Assembly (NCBI GenBank): GCA_046349875.1
Contig: JAXMBN010000005.1
Span: 124,001-188,000, forward strand
Length of the DNA: 64,000 bases
Reading direction: 5' to 3'
Source of the DNA: JAXMBN01 sp046349875
GTDB taxonomy: Bacteria > Planctomycetota > Planctomycetia > Pirellulales > Pirellulaceae
Part shown: piece by piece, positions 55,031-64,000 of the stretch
Layout: each line of letters opens with the position of its first letter
Position numbering within the stretch: the first letter of the stretch is position 1
Position numbers and translations under genes: made by a program
The notes under the pieces: generated by a model
What the model was told of the DNA's origin: nothing
Database searches by the model: none
What the model saw: only the letters and a program-made list of their open reading frames with translations

Positions 55031-56056
55031 ATGACAATGTGGAATCGAGTGTGGGTGGCGGCATTTGCAGCGAGTTTGTTGTTCGGGCTGAAGAGCATCG
55101 CGATTGCCGATCAAGCTCCCGAGACGATCACGATTGCGACCTGGAATTTGGAATGGTTTTTCGATGCCCATCTCGGCGACAACGAAAGCGATCTCGCCAA
55201 GGAACAATCAGCGCCCTCGCAGGCTGAATGGGATTGGAAGAAGGGTGTTGTGGCGAAGGCCATTGCTCAGTTCAAACCAACGATTCTCTGTTTGCAAGAG
55301 ATCGAGAATCGCAAGGTGCTCATGGAACTAGCAGATGAGCTCAAGAAAAAGTATCAGCTCAACTATCGCGTGGCTTTCATCGAAGGATTTGATCGTGCCA
55401 CCGAACAGGATGTTGGAATTCTTTATCAAAGTGGATGCGTCGAGTTCAGTCGCAAAGAGCAAACCAAAGAGCAGTTCGATAGTCAGCAGTATTACAATCT
55501 CTCCAAGCATCTGTTTGCGCGCTTCGAATGGCAAGCCGATGGAAAGACCGAGTCGCTAACGATTCTCAATGTGCATTTTCGCGCGAAAGCCGAAGAATCG
55601 GCTCTTCGCGTGCGTCAATCAAAGCTGGCCAAACTTTGGGTCCAAGAGCGAATGGCGGCCGGCGAGAACGTATTGATCATCGGAGATACCAATATCGAAG
55701 AACCCTATGCGGCACAACCTTTGCCTGGAGGCGAAGTCGCTGAACTGACCGGTTCTGCAACATCTACTCCGGCCGATGATATGGTCGATTTTCATGGACG
55801 CATCGCCGAGGGACAGCGGAGAACCCACTTAATCCTCGATCGGCAATTCGACCGCTTCTTTGGAAGCAAGTCCTTGGTCGAAGACGCTCCCGATCGCAAG
55901 GATTGGGTTCTTGAGAAGGTGGAGGTGCTCAGCCAACATTGCATTCGCGGCGCTGGTCCAGATCTCGACCACTGGGACACGCGATATACCAAAGACCGCG
56001 AGGAACGCGACGTAAGCGATCACTATCCGGTCATGGCCACATTGCGACTTCGATGA
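55031..56056 (+). CDS. Secreted endonuclease/exonuclease/phosphatase family protein
   Basis: 341 residues; signal peptide at 1-26 (VAAFAASLLFGLKSIAIA). EEP motifs are present: TIATWNLEWFFD, ILCLQEIEN (metal Glu), LNVHFRAKAEESALRVRQ, IIGDTNIEEP (Asp-x-Asn) and VSDHYPVMATLR (Asp-His). This suggests a metal-dependent extracellular nuclease or sugar-phosphate phosphatase; the family alone does not decide which. It is convergent with the ABC transporter. Confidence 0.88.
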   Translation: MTMWNRVWVAAFAASLLFGLKSIAIADQAPETITIATWNLEWFFDAHLGDNESDLAKEQSAPSQAEWDWKKGVVAKAIAQFKPTILCLQEIENRKVLMELADELKKKYQLNYRVAFIEGFDRATEQDVGILYQSGCVEFSRKEQTKEQFDSQQYYNLSKHLFARFEWQADGKTESLTILNVHFRAKAEESALRVRQSKLAKLWVQERMAAGENVLIIGDTNIEEPYAAQPLPGGEVAELTGSATSTPADDMVDFHGRIAEGQRRTHLILDRQFDRFFGSKSLVEDAPDRKDWVLEKVEVLSQHCIRGAGPDLDHWDTRYTKDREERDVSDHYPVMATLRLR

Positions 56057-56101
56057 AGAGCTTCTCGCCATTTTCACTGAGACGGCTTGAAGTGGTCCCG
56101 G

Positions 56102-58411
56102 TCATTCAAGGATTTGTTGTTGGGCCATTTGCTGTTGAGCTTGGTTGAGTCGGTAGTACGTGCCTTGCATGCGCAATAATTCATCGTGCTTTCCGACCTC
56201 GGTGATGCGGCCTCGTTCGAGAACGACGATGCGATCTGCTTTGCGCAGGGTGCTGATGCGGTGCGCGATTGCAATCGTGGTTCTGCCTTTAACCAAGAAG
56301 TCGAGCGCTTCCTGAATTTCGCGTTCGGTTTCGGTATCGACCGCAGAAGTCGCTTCATCGAGGATGAGAATCCGAGGGTCGGTGAGAAGGGCTCGCGCGA
56401 TGGAGATACGCTGACGTTCACCACCGGAGAGCGATTGTCCACGTTCACCCACGATCGAATCGTAACCATCGGGCAATCGCAGAATGAACTCATGGGCCTT
56501 GGCTGCTTTGGCCGCGCGCACAATTTCTTGACGCGTTGCCTTGGGGCGTCCATACGCGATGTTTTCGGCGATGGTTCCGAAGAATAGAAAGGGCTCCTGC
56601 AAGACGATACCGATGTTGGCGCGATATTCGTTGACAGGGAAGCTTCGAATGTCATGGCCATCGATATAGATGGAACCGATCTGTGGATCATAAAAGCGAC
56701 ACACGAGATTGACGAGGGTGCTCTTCCCTGCACCGCTTGGTCCTACAAGCCCGATCATTTCTCCCGGTCGGATATGGAGATTGATTTCATGAAGGACCTC
56801 CCGCGAACCGTAGCGGAACGACATGCCTTTGATTTCAACTTCGCCTTCAACCCGCCCTGGCCGCACCGGCTTGACCGGTTCGGGCACGCTAGGAACGCGA
56901 TCGAGGATCTCAAACATGCGATGCGTCGCTGCCGCAGCGCGTTGCGTGCCGGCCAACATACGACTCATCGAATCCAATCGGCCATATAGACGAGTGATGT
57001 ATCCAATGAAGAGTTGGAGAACCCCCAGGGTCATGTGTCCTTTGGCTACTTGCCAAGCACCAAAGGCCCAAATGATGATCCCGCCAAGTTCGGTGAGGAG
57101 TGTGATGAATGGAGCAAACGTTGCCCAAAGTCGATTGACCTTGTTGTTTGCTTCGAGCACGATTTGATTTCGGACTTCGAATCGTTCGATCTCGCGATGC
57201 TCTTGCGCAAAAGCTTTGACCACGCGGATGCCAGGGATGGTATCGGCTAAAACGTTGACCATTTCTGACCATGCAGCGTTGCCGCGTGCAAATCCATGAC
57301 GCATGCGATTGCGAACGCGGTTAATCAGCCAAGCAATGATGGGAAAGGGAAGCAACGTCACCAGGGACATGACGGGATCGATCGAGATCAAAATGATGGC
57401 CGTCAAAGCGATCATGACCAAGTCGCTGGCGAAGTCGATCAATTGCATAGAAAGGAAATCGCAGATCCGCTGCGTATCGGTGCTCACGCGCGATATCAAA
57501 TCCCCGGTTCGCTTTCCGCCGAAGAACTCGAGCGACAGCTTTTGAAGATGCTGATAGGTTTGATTGCGCAAGTCCGCTGCAATTTGTTCCCCAACACTTG
57601 CAAGAACGTATGTTTTGCCCCAGCTTAAGAGCCATGCCAGCACGGCACAAAGAAACAATCCAAAGAGATACCAGGGAACGGATGCAAAGCTAACCTCAGG
57701 TCCAGGATCTTTGCCTAGCGCTTTGTTCTCGAGCCACGTTTGATGTGGAATTAAGATCTTGTCGAGCAGTGGGATGGTGATCAGCGAGGGAAGCAGCATT
57801 GCTGCGGCACTCGCCATGGTGAGACCAAAGCCAAGGCCGATGCTACTGATGCGTCGCTTTGCAAATCGAGTGAGTCGCCATAGGGACTTGGTGGGTGGAA
57901 GCGCAGGTGTTGCACTACAACTCGAGCAAACCGCTTCACCTTTCCGCATGGGACCACCGCACGATGGACATATCCCTGTCATCGCGTTGGGATCTTCCTC
58001 TTCGACGGTCACGTTTCCGGTTCGGGCTCGCGCGAACTCCGTTGCGAACAACCTCGCCTCGGCCGTTTTTCCTCCACTGAAACGCCATGCTTTGAGTCGC
58101 GATTCGGAGCCGAGGAGTTCGAGTGTTCCGAGGCCGTTGGACTCATGCACTAATAGTTCGATGCACTGGGGTAGTTCCCAGAATTGCGTTCGATCGGCGG
58201 AGTCATTGGAACCATCCCAGGAAGGTTCAAGCGAGATGACGCGTTCGGAGGTGACGACAACCAAGCCCGAATGGAAATGAAGTCGGCGGTCGAGGTCGGG
58301 CAAGAACGTCGCCAAGACCACTTCCGATGCGCGGAGGTGTCCGGTCAAAAGTCCCTGCCAATGACCTGGCAGGTTGGGGACGGTTGCTGGGTTCGAATCG
58401 TTGGATGCCAC
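56102..58411 (-). CDS. ABC exporter with N-terminal PH-like domain and zinc ribbon (probable cyanophycin-associated)
   Basis: 769 residues. The C-terminal 570 residues are a standard fused exporter: six-helix TMD from about 190, and an ATPase with GPSGAGKST, LSGGERQRISIARALL and LILDEATSAVDTE. Residues about 1-140 form an extra domain (SEVVLATFLPDLDRRLHFHSG, LVVVTSERVISLEP) that looks PH/GRAM-like, and about 146-168 hold a zinc ribbon CPSCGG with CSSC. This head-plus-ribbon layout recalls, from memory, transporters annotated as cyanophycin metabolism-associated in Proteobacteria. The gene lies divergent from cyanophycin synthetase across 1.1 kb. The GTG start at 58411 is the only reasonable one. 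Substrate unknown. Confidence 0.8.
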   Translation of the reverse strand: MASNDSNPATVPNLPGHWQGLLTGHLRASEVVLATFLPDLDRRLHFHSGLVVVTSERVISLEPSWDGSNDSADRTQFWELPQCIELLVHESNGLGTLELLGSESRLKAWRFSGGKTAEARLFATEFARARTGNVTVEEEDPNAMTGICPSCGGPMRKGEAVCSSCSATPALPPTKSLWRLTRFAKRRISSIGLGFGLTMASAAAMLLPSLITIPLLDKILIPHQTWLENKALGKDPGPEVSFASVPWYLFGLFLCAVLAWLLSWGKTYVLASVGEQIAADLRNQTYQHLQKLSLEFFGGKRTGDLISRVSTDTQRICDFLSMQLIDFASDLVMIALTAIILISIDPVMSLVTLLPFPIIAWLINRVRNRMRHGFARGNAAWSEMVNVLADTIPGIRVVKAFAQEHREIERFEVRNQIVLEANNKVNRLWATFAPFITLLTELGGIIIWAFGAWQVAKGHMTLGVLQLFIGYITRLYGRLDSMSRMLAGTQRAAAATHRMFEILDRVPSVPEPVKPVRPGRVEGEVEIKGMSFRYGSREVLHEINLHIRPGEMIGLVGPSGAGKSTLVNLVCRFYDPQIGSIYIDGHDIRSFPVNEYRANIGIVLQEPFLFFGTIAENIAYGRPKATRQEIVRAAKAAKAHEFILRLPDGYDSIVGERGQSLSGGERQRISIARALLTDPRILILDEATSAVDTETEREIQEALDFLVKGRTTIAIAHRISTLRKADRIVVLERGRITEVGKHDELLRMQGTYYRLNQAQQQMAQQQILE

Positions 58412-59498
58412 AGATCAGGACTTTATGAACGAGTTATCGACAATCAAAGGCGCGGATTAGTAGTACTTGGGCTAATGCTATGCGGCTTGCAGTAGTCAAT
58501 CAGCCCAGGAACGCACGGAAAAAACAGGATCGAGGAATCCAGTTGGTTTTGGGACATGCTTATGGGGTCCGTTTGTCCCTGGATAGCAGGGAAAATCGGC
58601 TGGGAAGCAAATCTACCAGGAAGTCGAGCTAGTTGCGAAGAAGGGACGCCATTTCTCTATTTCGACCGATCGGGATCCGAGGCTGCAAGAACGCTTCGGA
58701 ATGCTAGATTTTTGATGGCCCTTAGACAAGCTTGGAAATCGCTCGGCGGCGGGAGTCGGGAGTGAAATAACAGAAAGTGAATGGCGGCTCTGGCTTTCCT
58801 AAATCCGCGCCGTATAAGATAAATTCCGTGCGAAGACTTGGATCCGAATTACAATCAAGATTGTAGTTTTTTCAACCGAAACCGAGATTTTTTGAAGGTT
58901 CGGTCGAAGAATGAGAAGATTGACTCAAGTCTCGGAGTAGTTTCAAAGTTCCTGTGCAAAGGCAGGATTCGCCGATGCCATCAGATCCTGGAGTGTTCAA
59001 GTTCTCTGACTCGGAAAGGCGATGATAAATGCCTAACCGGACAAATCGAGAATTCACGATCTGTGCATGAGAGCGGCAGACGTGGGACAGCAGCAGGCAA
59101 TGCCTGCGAGGTGAAATTCAGGAGTGGAGGCTAGCATTCTTAATACCGCGATCCATCGCGCCCACCATGCCGCCGCGCGCCGGCATTTCCTTTCCTTCCA
59201 TCGGATCGGTAGCCACATTGCGATGTGTTTCTTCGATGTGGAACGGTCCACCGTTTGCAACTCAATTCCCTTCATGTCCATTCCGCACATGAATGGCTTG
59301 GTTGCAAGAAACCCGTTGCGATCACGTATCTAAACGGAATTCAAGGCGGCCCTATAGATTTTCAGGTTCGTAGGGATTGCCAGCAACAGTTCAAGAAGAA
59401 CGAACCGTAACGATCGCAAGAGATTTCCTCCCCTCCCCAACATCAAAACGAATACAACCGTGTCGTCAAAAACGGCACACACAAGGCAAAACAACATC
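58412..59498. other. Long divergent intergenic region, structured, no clear gene
   Basis: 1087 bases between the ABC exporter and cyanophycin synthetase. Short frames (for example 58838-59134) have no recognisable protein features. Structures seen: an AT-rich inverted repeat with a T6 run (58850-58872), a bulged hairpin CCGAAACC (58876-58883) with GGTTCGG (58897-58903), and GCAGGC/GCCTGC (59093-59098 with 59102-59107). The last is flanked by AATTCAC (59051-59057) and GTGAAATT (59111-59118), which nearly pair. Promoters of both genes should lie here. A small RNA or a leader in front of cphA is possible but unproven. Confidence 0.5.
58850..58872 (+). terminator. Terminator-like hairpin with T6 tail
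   Basis: TACAATC (58850-58856) and GATTGTA (58859-58865) pair, effectively a 6-bp stem with a 4-nt loop, followed by G and TTTTTT (58867-58872) on the plus strand. The stem is AT-rich. No plus-strand gene ends just before it, so it would end an unannotated transcript, if any. Confidence 0.4.
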
Positions 59499-62195
59499 AT
59501 GCGGATTTTGAAAGTTAACAAACTACGCGGTCCAAATCTCTGGGCGAACTTCCCGGTCTTGGAAGTTTGGTTGGACTTGGAAGCCCATGCGGAGGTTTGT
59601 TCCAAAGATGTCCCTGGTTTGGCAGAGCGCATTGCTGGTTGGCTACCTTCCATCTTGGATCATCAAGGAAGCCTTCAAGTGCCTGGTGGATTTGCGGAAG
59701 AGCTTTACCGTGGTGTCGGGCTAGCAGATGTTTTCGAGCACATGGTGCTTGCGCTTCAAAGCGAAGTGGGGCATGAAGTCACGTTCGGGCGGATTCGCGG
59801 TACGAACACTCCTGGAACGTTTCGGGTTGCTGTGGAGTTCGATGATGAAGAAGTAGGTCTGGCCTGCGTCGACAAGGCGCTCGAACTTTTGGTCGCTGGA
59901 ATCGAGAATCAATCGATCGACTTTGCAACGGATCTCGAGAAGCTTCGTGACTTTGCTTACGACGTAGCCCTTGGGCCGAGCACTCGGGCTATTGTTAATG
60001 CAGCCCGCAAGCGAGACATTCCTTGGCGCCGACTCAACCGCGGAAGTTTGATTCAGTTGGGTTATGGAAGCTATCAGCGTCGAATTTGCACGGCGGAAGC
60101 CGATTCGACCAGCGCCATTGCCGAATCGATTGCGCAAGACAAGCAGTTGACCCGAGCGTTGCTCAAAGCGGTTGGTGTTCCGGTTCCGGAAGGGCGCCCT
60201 GTAACCAGTGCCGAAGATGCATGGGCTGCTGCGGAAGAAATCGGTGTACCCGTCGTAGTGAAGCCACAATTCGGTAATCATGGTCGCGGTGTGGCCACCA
60301 ATCTGATGACTCAACAGCAAGTCATGAATGCCTATGTTTCGGCCAAAGAACAAGGCGATTCGATCGTTGTCGAGAAGTTTGCACCAGGCGATGACTATCG
60401 CTTGCTGGTCGTAGGTGGCAAGTTGGTTGCGGCTGCCCGACGCGAACCAGCTCACGTGATCGGTGATGGTAAGCGAACGATTCAACAATTGGTCGACATC
60501 GTCAATCAAGATCCTCGTCGAAGTGAAGGACATGCAACGGTCCTCAGCAAGATTCCTGTGGACTCGATTTCTTTGGCAGTGATTGGCGAACAAGGATTTG
60601 CATTAGATTCCATCCCACCAGTGGGAACCAAAGTGTTGATTCGTCGCAATGCGAACCTGAGCACAGGTGGAACAGCGACCGACGTGACCGACGATGTCCA
60701 TCCTGAAGTTGCTCGCCAAGCCGTTGAAGCAGCGGCCGTGATTGGATTGGATATCGCTGGAGTGGATGTTGTTGCACTCGATATTTCCAAGCCATTGGCG
60801 AGTCAGCATGCGGCTGTGGTCGAAGTGAATGCTGGACCAGGCTTGCGGATGCACTTGGAGCCATCGCATGGCAAACCTCGTGCGGTCGGTGAAGCGATCA
60901 TCGACATGATCTATCCCGAAGGAAAGCCATCGCGGATTCCGATCGTGGGTGTCACGGGCGTGAACGGCAAGACGACCACGACTCGATTGGTCGCTCACAT
61001 CGTCGCTTGCTCGGGCAAGAACGTTGGGATGACTTGCACCGATGGAATCTATGTCAATCACCGACGTATCGATACGGGTGATTGCAGTGGTCCTCAAAGT
61101 GCCAAAGCGATATTGCTTAATCCGACCGTCGAAGCAGCTGTCTTCGAAACCGCGCGGGGTGGCATGTTGCGAGAAGGACTTGGATTCGATCATTGCGACG
61201 TTGCGATCGTCACCAATGTTGGCGAAGGTGATCACTTAGGTATCAGCGATATCGACACCAAAGAAAAGTTGGCCGAGGTCAAACGCATCTTGGTCGAAGG
61301 TGTTGCCAAACATGGATCGGCGATTCTCAAAGCCGATGACCCCTTGGTCGCAGCGATGGCTGATAAGTGTCCAGGTAGCGTCGTATTCTTTGCGTTGGAT
61401 GGCAATCACGAGTTGCTCGTCAAGAAACGCAAGGAAGGTGGAAGGGTCGCATTCGTTCGCGATCACGCGATCATGTTGGCCGATGGGGCTCATGAAATCC
61501 GCTTGCTCACATTGGATCGCATTCCTTTGACTCACAATGGACGCGTTGGATTCCAAGTGGAAAACGTGTTGGCATCGACGGCTGCATGCTGGGCTTTGGG
61601 CATGCCTTGTGAACAGATTCGCATCGGATTGGAAAGTTTTTCGGCTCAGATGGACAAGAGTCCTGGGCGTTTCAATTTGATCGAGATGAACGGCGCAACG
61701 GTGATCGTCGATTACGGTCACAATCCATCGTCCCTTCAAGCGATCATCGATGCGATCAAGCTATTTCCGCATGCCCATCGCACTGCGATTTATTCCGCTG
61801 CAGGTGACCGTCGCGATTGCGACATGGTCCAGCAAGGGGAGCAATTGGCTGCGGCATTTGATCGCGTCGTCATCTATGAAGACGCCTATTTGCGTGGACG
61901 TGAACCAGGCGATATCACCAAGTTGTTCAAGCAGGGCTTGGCTGTTGGTGGTCGCGTGACCGAAATCCACGATTTTTTGGGATGGAAAAAGGCCGTTGAC
62001 GCCACGCTGCGAATGATTCAGCCGGGCGAACTTCTTTTGGTTCAAGCGGACGTCGTGGATGAGGCGATGCAGTACCTGCGAGATTGCTTTGCGAGTCAGG
62101 TAGCCAGTCGGGAGATGGATCTCGATAGTGCCATTCAACCCGTGGTGCCTCCTCCTGTCCCATCGACTCCCATGGATCGGGCTCGTCGCCCCTAG
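59499..62195 (+). CDS. cphA: Cyanophycin synthetase
   Basis: 898 residues, family length for CphA1. The N-terminal domain begins RILKVNKLRGPNLWANFPVLE (RGPN signature), the ATP-grasp domain has VPVVVKPQFGNHGRGVATNL and ends near NAGPGLRMHLEPS, and the Mur-ligase-like domain starts with the P-loop GVTGVNGKTTTTRL and has FETARGGMLREGLGFDHCDVAIVTNVGEGDHLG. Together these add Asp and Arg to cyanophycin, a cytoplasmic nitrogen reserve. ATG at 59499 is chosen over the longer frame at 59460. No cyanophycinase is seen in the window. The gene is divergent from the ABC exporter and 79 nt before the UPF0104 gene. Confidence 0.93.
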   Translation: MRILKVNKLRGPNLWANFPVLEVWLDLEAHAEVCSKDVPGLAERIAGWLPSILDHQGSLQVPGGFAEELYRGVGLADVFEHMVLALQSEVGHEVTFGRIRGTNTPGTFRVAVEFDDEEVGLACVDKALELLVAGIENQSIDFATDLEKLRDFAYDVALGPSTRAIVNAARKRDIPWRRLNRGSLIQLGYGSYQRRICTAEADSTSAIAESIAQDKQLTRALLKAVGVPVPEGRPVTSAEDAWAAAEEIGVPVVVKPQFGNHGRGVATNLMTQQQVMNAYVSAKEQGDSIVVEKFAPGDDYRLLVVGGKLVAAARREPAHVIGDGKRTIQQLVDIVNQDPRRSEGHATVLSKIPVDSISLAVIGEQGFALDSIPPVGTKVLIRRNANLSTGGTATDVTDDVHPEVARQAVEAAAVIGLDIAGVDVVALDISKPLASQHAAVVEVNAGPGLRMHLEPSHGKPRAVGEAIIDMIYPEGKPSRIPIVGVTGVNGKTTTTRLVAHIVACSGKNVGMTCTDGIYVNHRRIDTGDCSGPQSAKAILLNPTVEAAVFETARGGMLREGLGFDHCDVAIVTNVGEGDHLGISDIDTKEKLAEVKRILVEGVAKHGSAILKADDPLVAAMADKCPGSVVFFALDGNHELLVKKRKEGGRVAFVRDHAIMLADGAHEIRLLTLDRIPLTHNGRVGFQVENVLASTAACWALGMPCEQIRIGLESFSAQMDKSPGRFNLIEMNGATVIVDYGHNPSSLQAIIDAIKLFPHAHRTAIYSAAGDRRDCDMVQQGEQLAAAFDRVVIYEDAYLRGREPGDITKLFKQGLAVGGRVTEIHDFLGWKKAVDATLRMIQPGELLLVQADVVDEAMQYLRDCFASQVASREMDLDSAIQPVVPPPVPSTPMDRARRP

Positions 62196-62274
62196 GCGAC
62201 ACCTTGTCGACAAGGGAACCGATTGTAGACTAGAATCTCGAGATTCTTCACATCGAGTTCGCTTGTAGAAAACA

Positions 62275-63288
62275 ATGGAAAACGAATCCCCGCAGCTAGA
62301 GCCACCCTCCAACGGCAAATCGTCGGACGCGCCTAGCTGGGGAATAGCGGGCGAGATTGGCAAGTACACAGCGGTCATCGCTATTTTTGGCCTTTCGATC
62401 TTCTTTCTGCGAAAGAAACTCAAGGACATCACTTGGGAGCAGATGTGGGATGGGATCAGTTCCATCCCTTCGGATCAGATCGCGCTCGCGGTTCTCTTTA
62501 CCGCCATCAACTTCGTAGTACTCACCGGCTACGATCTCATTGCGGTCCGCTATCTCAAGAAAGACCTTCCCTTACCGAAGGTGATGGTCGGAGCCATTAT
62601 TGGCTATGCTCTCAGCAACATCCTGGGATGGATGATTGGCGGAACGGCCATTCGCTATCGACTTTACACCAGTTGGGGATTTCGATTGATCGAGGTCATT
62701 GCGCTGGTGTCGATTCTTTCCGTGACCTTTTGGTTGGGAATGTTCATGCTTGCGGGTGTGGCCTTCGTCTGTTTCGAAGTGAAGTTGCCAGAGCAGTATG
62801 CGGAATTGTTTCATCTGTCTCCAGTCTATTGGGGATATCTCTTTCTGTTTGTCGTCTTGATTTACTTGGGAGCCACTCTTTTTATTCGAAAGCCAATCCA
62901 TGTTGGCAATCAAGAGTTTCGATTTCCACCATTCAAGCTTTCTTTGCTTCAATTGGCGGTTTCTGCTTCCGACTTCGCTTTGGCTTCGTTGGTTCTCTTC
63001 GTTTTGCTTCCCGGTGGAAGTGTGGATTACCCCACGGTCATGGTGAGCTATTTGGCGGCGATGATCGTTGTGGTCGTATTGCACGTTCCCGGTGGATTTG
63101 GTGTATTGGAAGTTGTCATCCTTGAGTTGTTAGCCAAAGAAGAGGATGGAAGTTCGCCGTTGAAGATTGCCGTGACAGCCGGGTTGATTGCGTTTCGTGG
63201 CATCTACTACTTTGCTCCGGGAATCTTCGCGTCTGTATTGTTGGCATTGCATGAATGGAAGCATGCAAAGAAGAAACGCATGTCATGA
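62275..63288 (+). CDS. UPF0104 / lysylphosphatidylglycerol-synthase-type membrane protein
   Basis: 337 residues, about eight transmembrane helices. It matches the UPF0104 (YbhN/AglD) pattern: GYDLIAVRYLKKDLPLPKVMVGAIIGYALSNILG, AVSASDFALASLVLFVLLP, VVVLHVPGGFGVLEVVILELL. Related domains act as lipid flippases or form the membrane part of MprF, but there is no soluble lysyl-transferase domain here, so catalysis cannot be assigned. The stop overlaps the ATG of the next gene (ATGA at 63285-63288). Confidence 0.85.
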   Translation: MENESPQLEPPSNGKSSDAPSWGIAGEIGKYTAVIAIFGLSIFFLRKKLKDITWEQMWDGISSIPSDQIALAVLFTAINFVVLTGYDLIAVRYLKKDLPLPKVMVGAIIGYALSNILGWMIGGTAIRYRLYTSWGFRLIEVIALVSILSVTFWLGMFMLAGVAFVCFEVKLPEQYAELFHLSPVYWGYLFLFVVLIYLGATLFIRKPIHVGNQEFRFPPFKLSLLQLAVSASDFALASLVLFVLLPGGSVDYPTVMVSYLAAMIVVVVLHVPGGFGVLEVVILELLAKEEDGSSPLKIAVTAGLIAFRGIYYFAPGIFASVLLALHEWKHAKKKRMS

Positions 63289-64000
63289 GCGTCCCGGTCG
63301 GGCATCGATTTCAACTTGCGGGTGCAAGCTTGGTAATCGTTTGGCTGTTGCTGCCTGGATTCCTATCGGATTCGATTCCTGCCTTTCGCGACACGCTCCA
63401 CTTCTATTTTCCCCTCTGGCATTATCTCGATCAGCAATCTTGGATGTATCGATGGGTTCCTACGTGGAACCCCATGGATGCGATGGGAAGTTCCTTAGGA
63501 GCTGATCCTTCGACCGCAGCCTTCTATCCATTGCGATGGATACTCCTCCTGCCCGGGATTTCGTTGGCCTCGAAGATCTCGTTGTACCTCGGCATTCATT
63601 TGCTTCTGGCCTTAGGTGGTGCTTATCGCCTAGGATGCCGCGCGGGGTTATCGCCGATGGTGTCCAGTTTGATGGCCACATGTTATGCGCTGAGCGGTCC
63701 TGTTTACTTCCAGATTTACAATCCGATCTTTTTAGTCAGTGCGGCGTGGTTGCCTTGGGTGGCGCGGGAGATGGTTGCAGCGTGGTGCGATGGGTATCGC
63801 ACGAAGCAGATTCTCGGAGTCGCCGTTGGGTTGGCGTTGATGATCTTGGGAGGGGATCCTCAAACGGGAATTCACGCTTGCCTCCTCTTTGGAATTCTGG
63901 TGGTAGTGCAAGGAGCTTGGCAAGGCTGGAGTTTTGCATGGACTCGCCTTATCGGATTGGTGCTTTCGGGAGTCGTTGCCATGGGGTTGGCATCGATTCA
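63285..64000 (+). CDS. YfhO-like multi-pass membrane protein (3' end outside window)
   Basis: Open to the window edge (at least 238 residues). Hydrophobic segments alternate with short loops: LVIVWLLLPGFLSDSIPAFRDTLHFYFPLW, TAAFYPLRWILLLPGISLASKISLYLGIHLL, SSLMATCYALSGPVYFQIYNPIF. The FRDTLHFYFP and AAFYPLRW pieces resemble the YfhO family of membrane proteins, thought to be glycosyltransferase-like or lipid-linked sugar enzymes. ATG at 63285 overlaps the upstream stop, so co-translation with the UPF0104 protein is likely. Family assignment is moderate because the C-terminal part is missing. Confidence 0.7.
   Translation, partial: MSVPVGHRFQLAGASLVIVWLLLPGFLSDSIPAFRDTLHFYFPLWHYLDQQSWMYRWVPTWNPMDAMGSSLGADPSTAAFYPLRWILLLPGISLASKISLYLGIHLLLALGGAYRLGCRAGLSPMVSSLMATCYALSGPVYFQIYNPIFLVSAAWLPWVAREMVAAWCDGYRTKQILGVAVGLALMILGGDPQTGIHACLLFGILVVVQGAWQGWSFAWTRLIGLVLSGVVAMGLASI

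Noticed and set aside
58838..59134. 98-residue frame in the intergenic region before cphA
   Set aside because: Basic, low-information sequence without motif or SD; it overlaps the T6 hairpin.

Overview
The window looks like a chromosomal segment of a planctomycete, most likely of the Pirellulaceae type. The family content points there: a Planctomycete cytochrome C/DUF1549/DUF1553 protein paired with a Tat-exported DUF1501 protein, a sulfatase, a CehA/McbA-type metallohydrolase, two MoxR-DUF58 clusters, a planctomycete-style ECF sigma factor and sugar phosphate isomerase/epimerases. Many starts lack a clear Shine-Dalgarno sequence, and several genes start with TTG or GTG. I saw no tRNA, rRNA, insertion sequence, phage gene or CRISPR array, so this reads as core-like chromosome and not a mobile island.

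Layout. 1-1.4 kb: the end of a sulfatase with a broken frame, then a SixA-type phosphatase. 1.47-1.65 kb: degenerate hairpin repeats. 1.7-6.0 kb: a peptidoglycan-sugar salvage operon (AmiE-NamZ fusion, MurQ, BadF-type amino-sugar kinase). 6.1-8.5 kb (minus strand): a secreted CehA/McbA-like protein. 8.65-23.6 kb: an eight-gene plus-strand operon (TPR/peptidase-MA protein, DUF4159, MoxR, DUF58, BatA-VWA, a very large Gln-rich membrane protein, a second VWA membrane protein, a caspase/legumain-fold peptidase), with three ATGA stop/start overlaps. 23.75-23.9 kb: a tandem array of the same 29-nt hairpin repeat seen at 1.5 kb. 23.9-31.0 kb: ALDH7-type semialdehyde dehydrogenase, a frame-broken APH/P-loop kinase, and the cytochrome/DUF1501 pair. 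31.0-34.6 kb: thioredoxin-like protein, ECF sigma factor, glycosyltransferase, sugar isomerase.

34.7-42.1 kb is a minus-strand group read from right to left: His-rich DUF2946-like protein, DUF58, transglutaminase-like membrane protein lacking the catalytic Cys, second MoxR, small lipoprotein, and a frame-broken permease. 42.3-44.3 kb: DUF485 plus an acetate-type sodium:solute symporter. 44.3-47.0 kb: a second sugar isomerase and a gingipain-like (C25) peptidase. 47.4-51.9 kb: a ligand-sensing trio (periplasmic binding protein, PAS histidine kinase, response regulator). 51.9-56.1 kb: HisS, a YkgJ-type cysteine-cluster protein, a PurU-like deformylase and a secreted EEP nuclease/phosphatase. 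56.1-62.2 kb: an ABC exporter with an unusual N-terminal domain and zinc ribbon, divergent from a cyanophycin synthetase across a 1.1-kb intergenic region. 62.3 kb to the end: a UPF0104 membrane protein and the start of a YfhO-like membrane protein.

The best functional stories are the complete MurNAc salvage route in three adjacent genes, the cyanophycin synthetase/ABC transporter pair, the binding protein-kinase-regulator trio, and the two MoxR-DUF58 envelope clusters, one with attached peptidases and one with an apparently pseudoenzymatic transglutaminase. Three genes have single-nucleotide frame breaks inside otherwise continuous protein families. That could be real decay or an indel-prone assembly.
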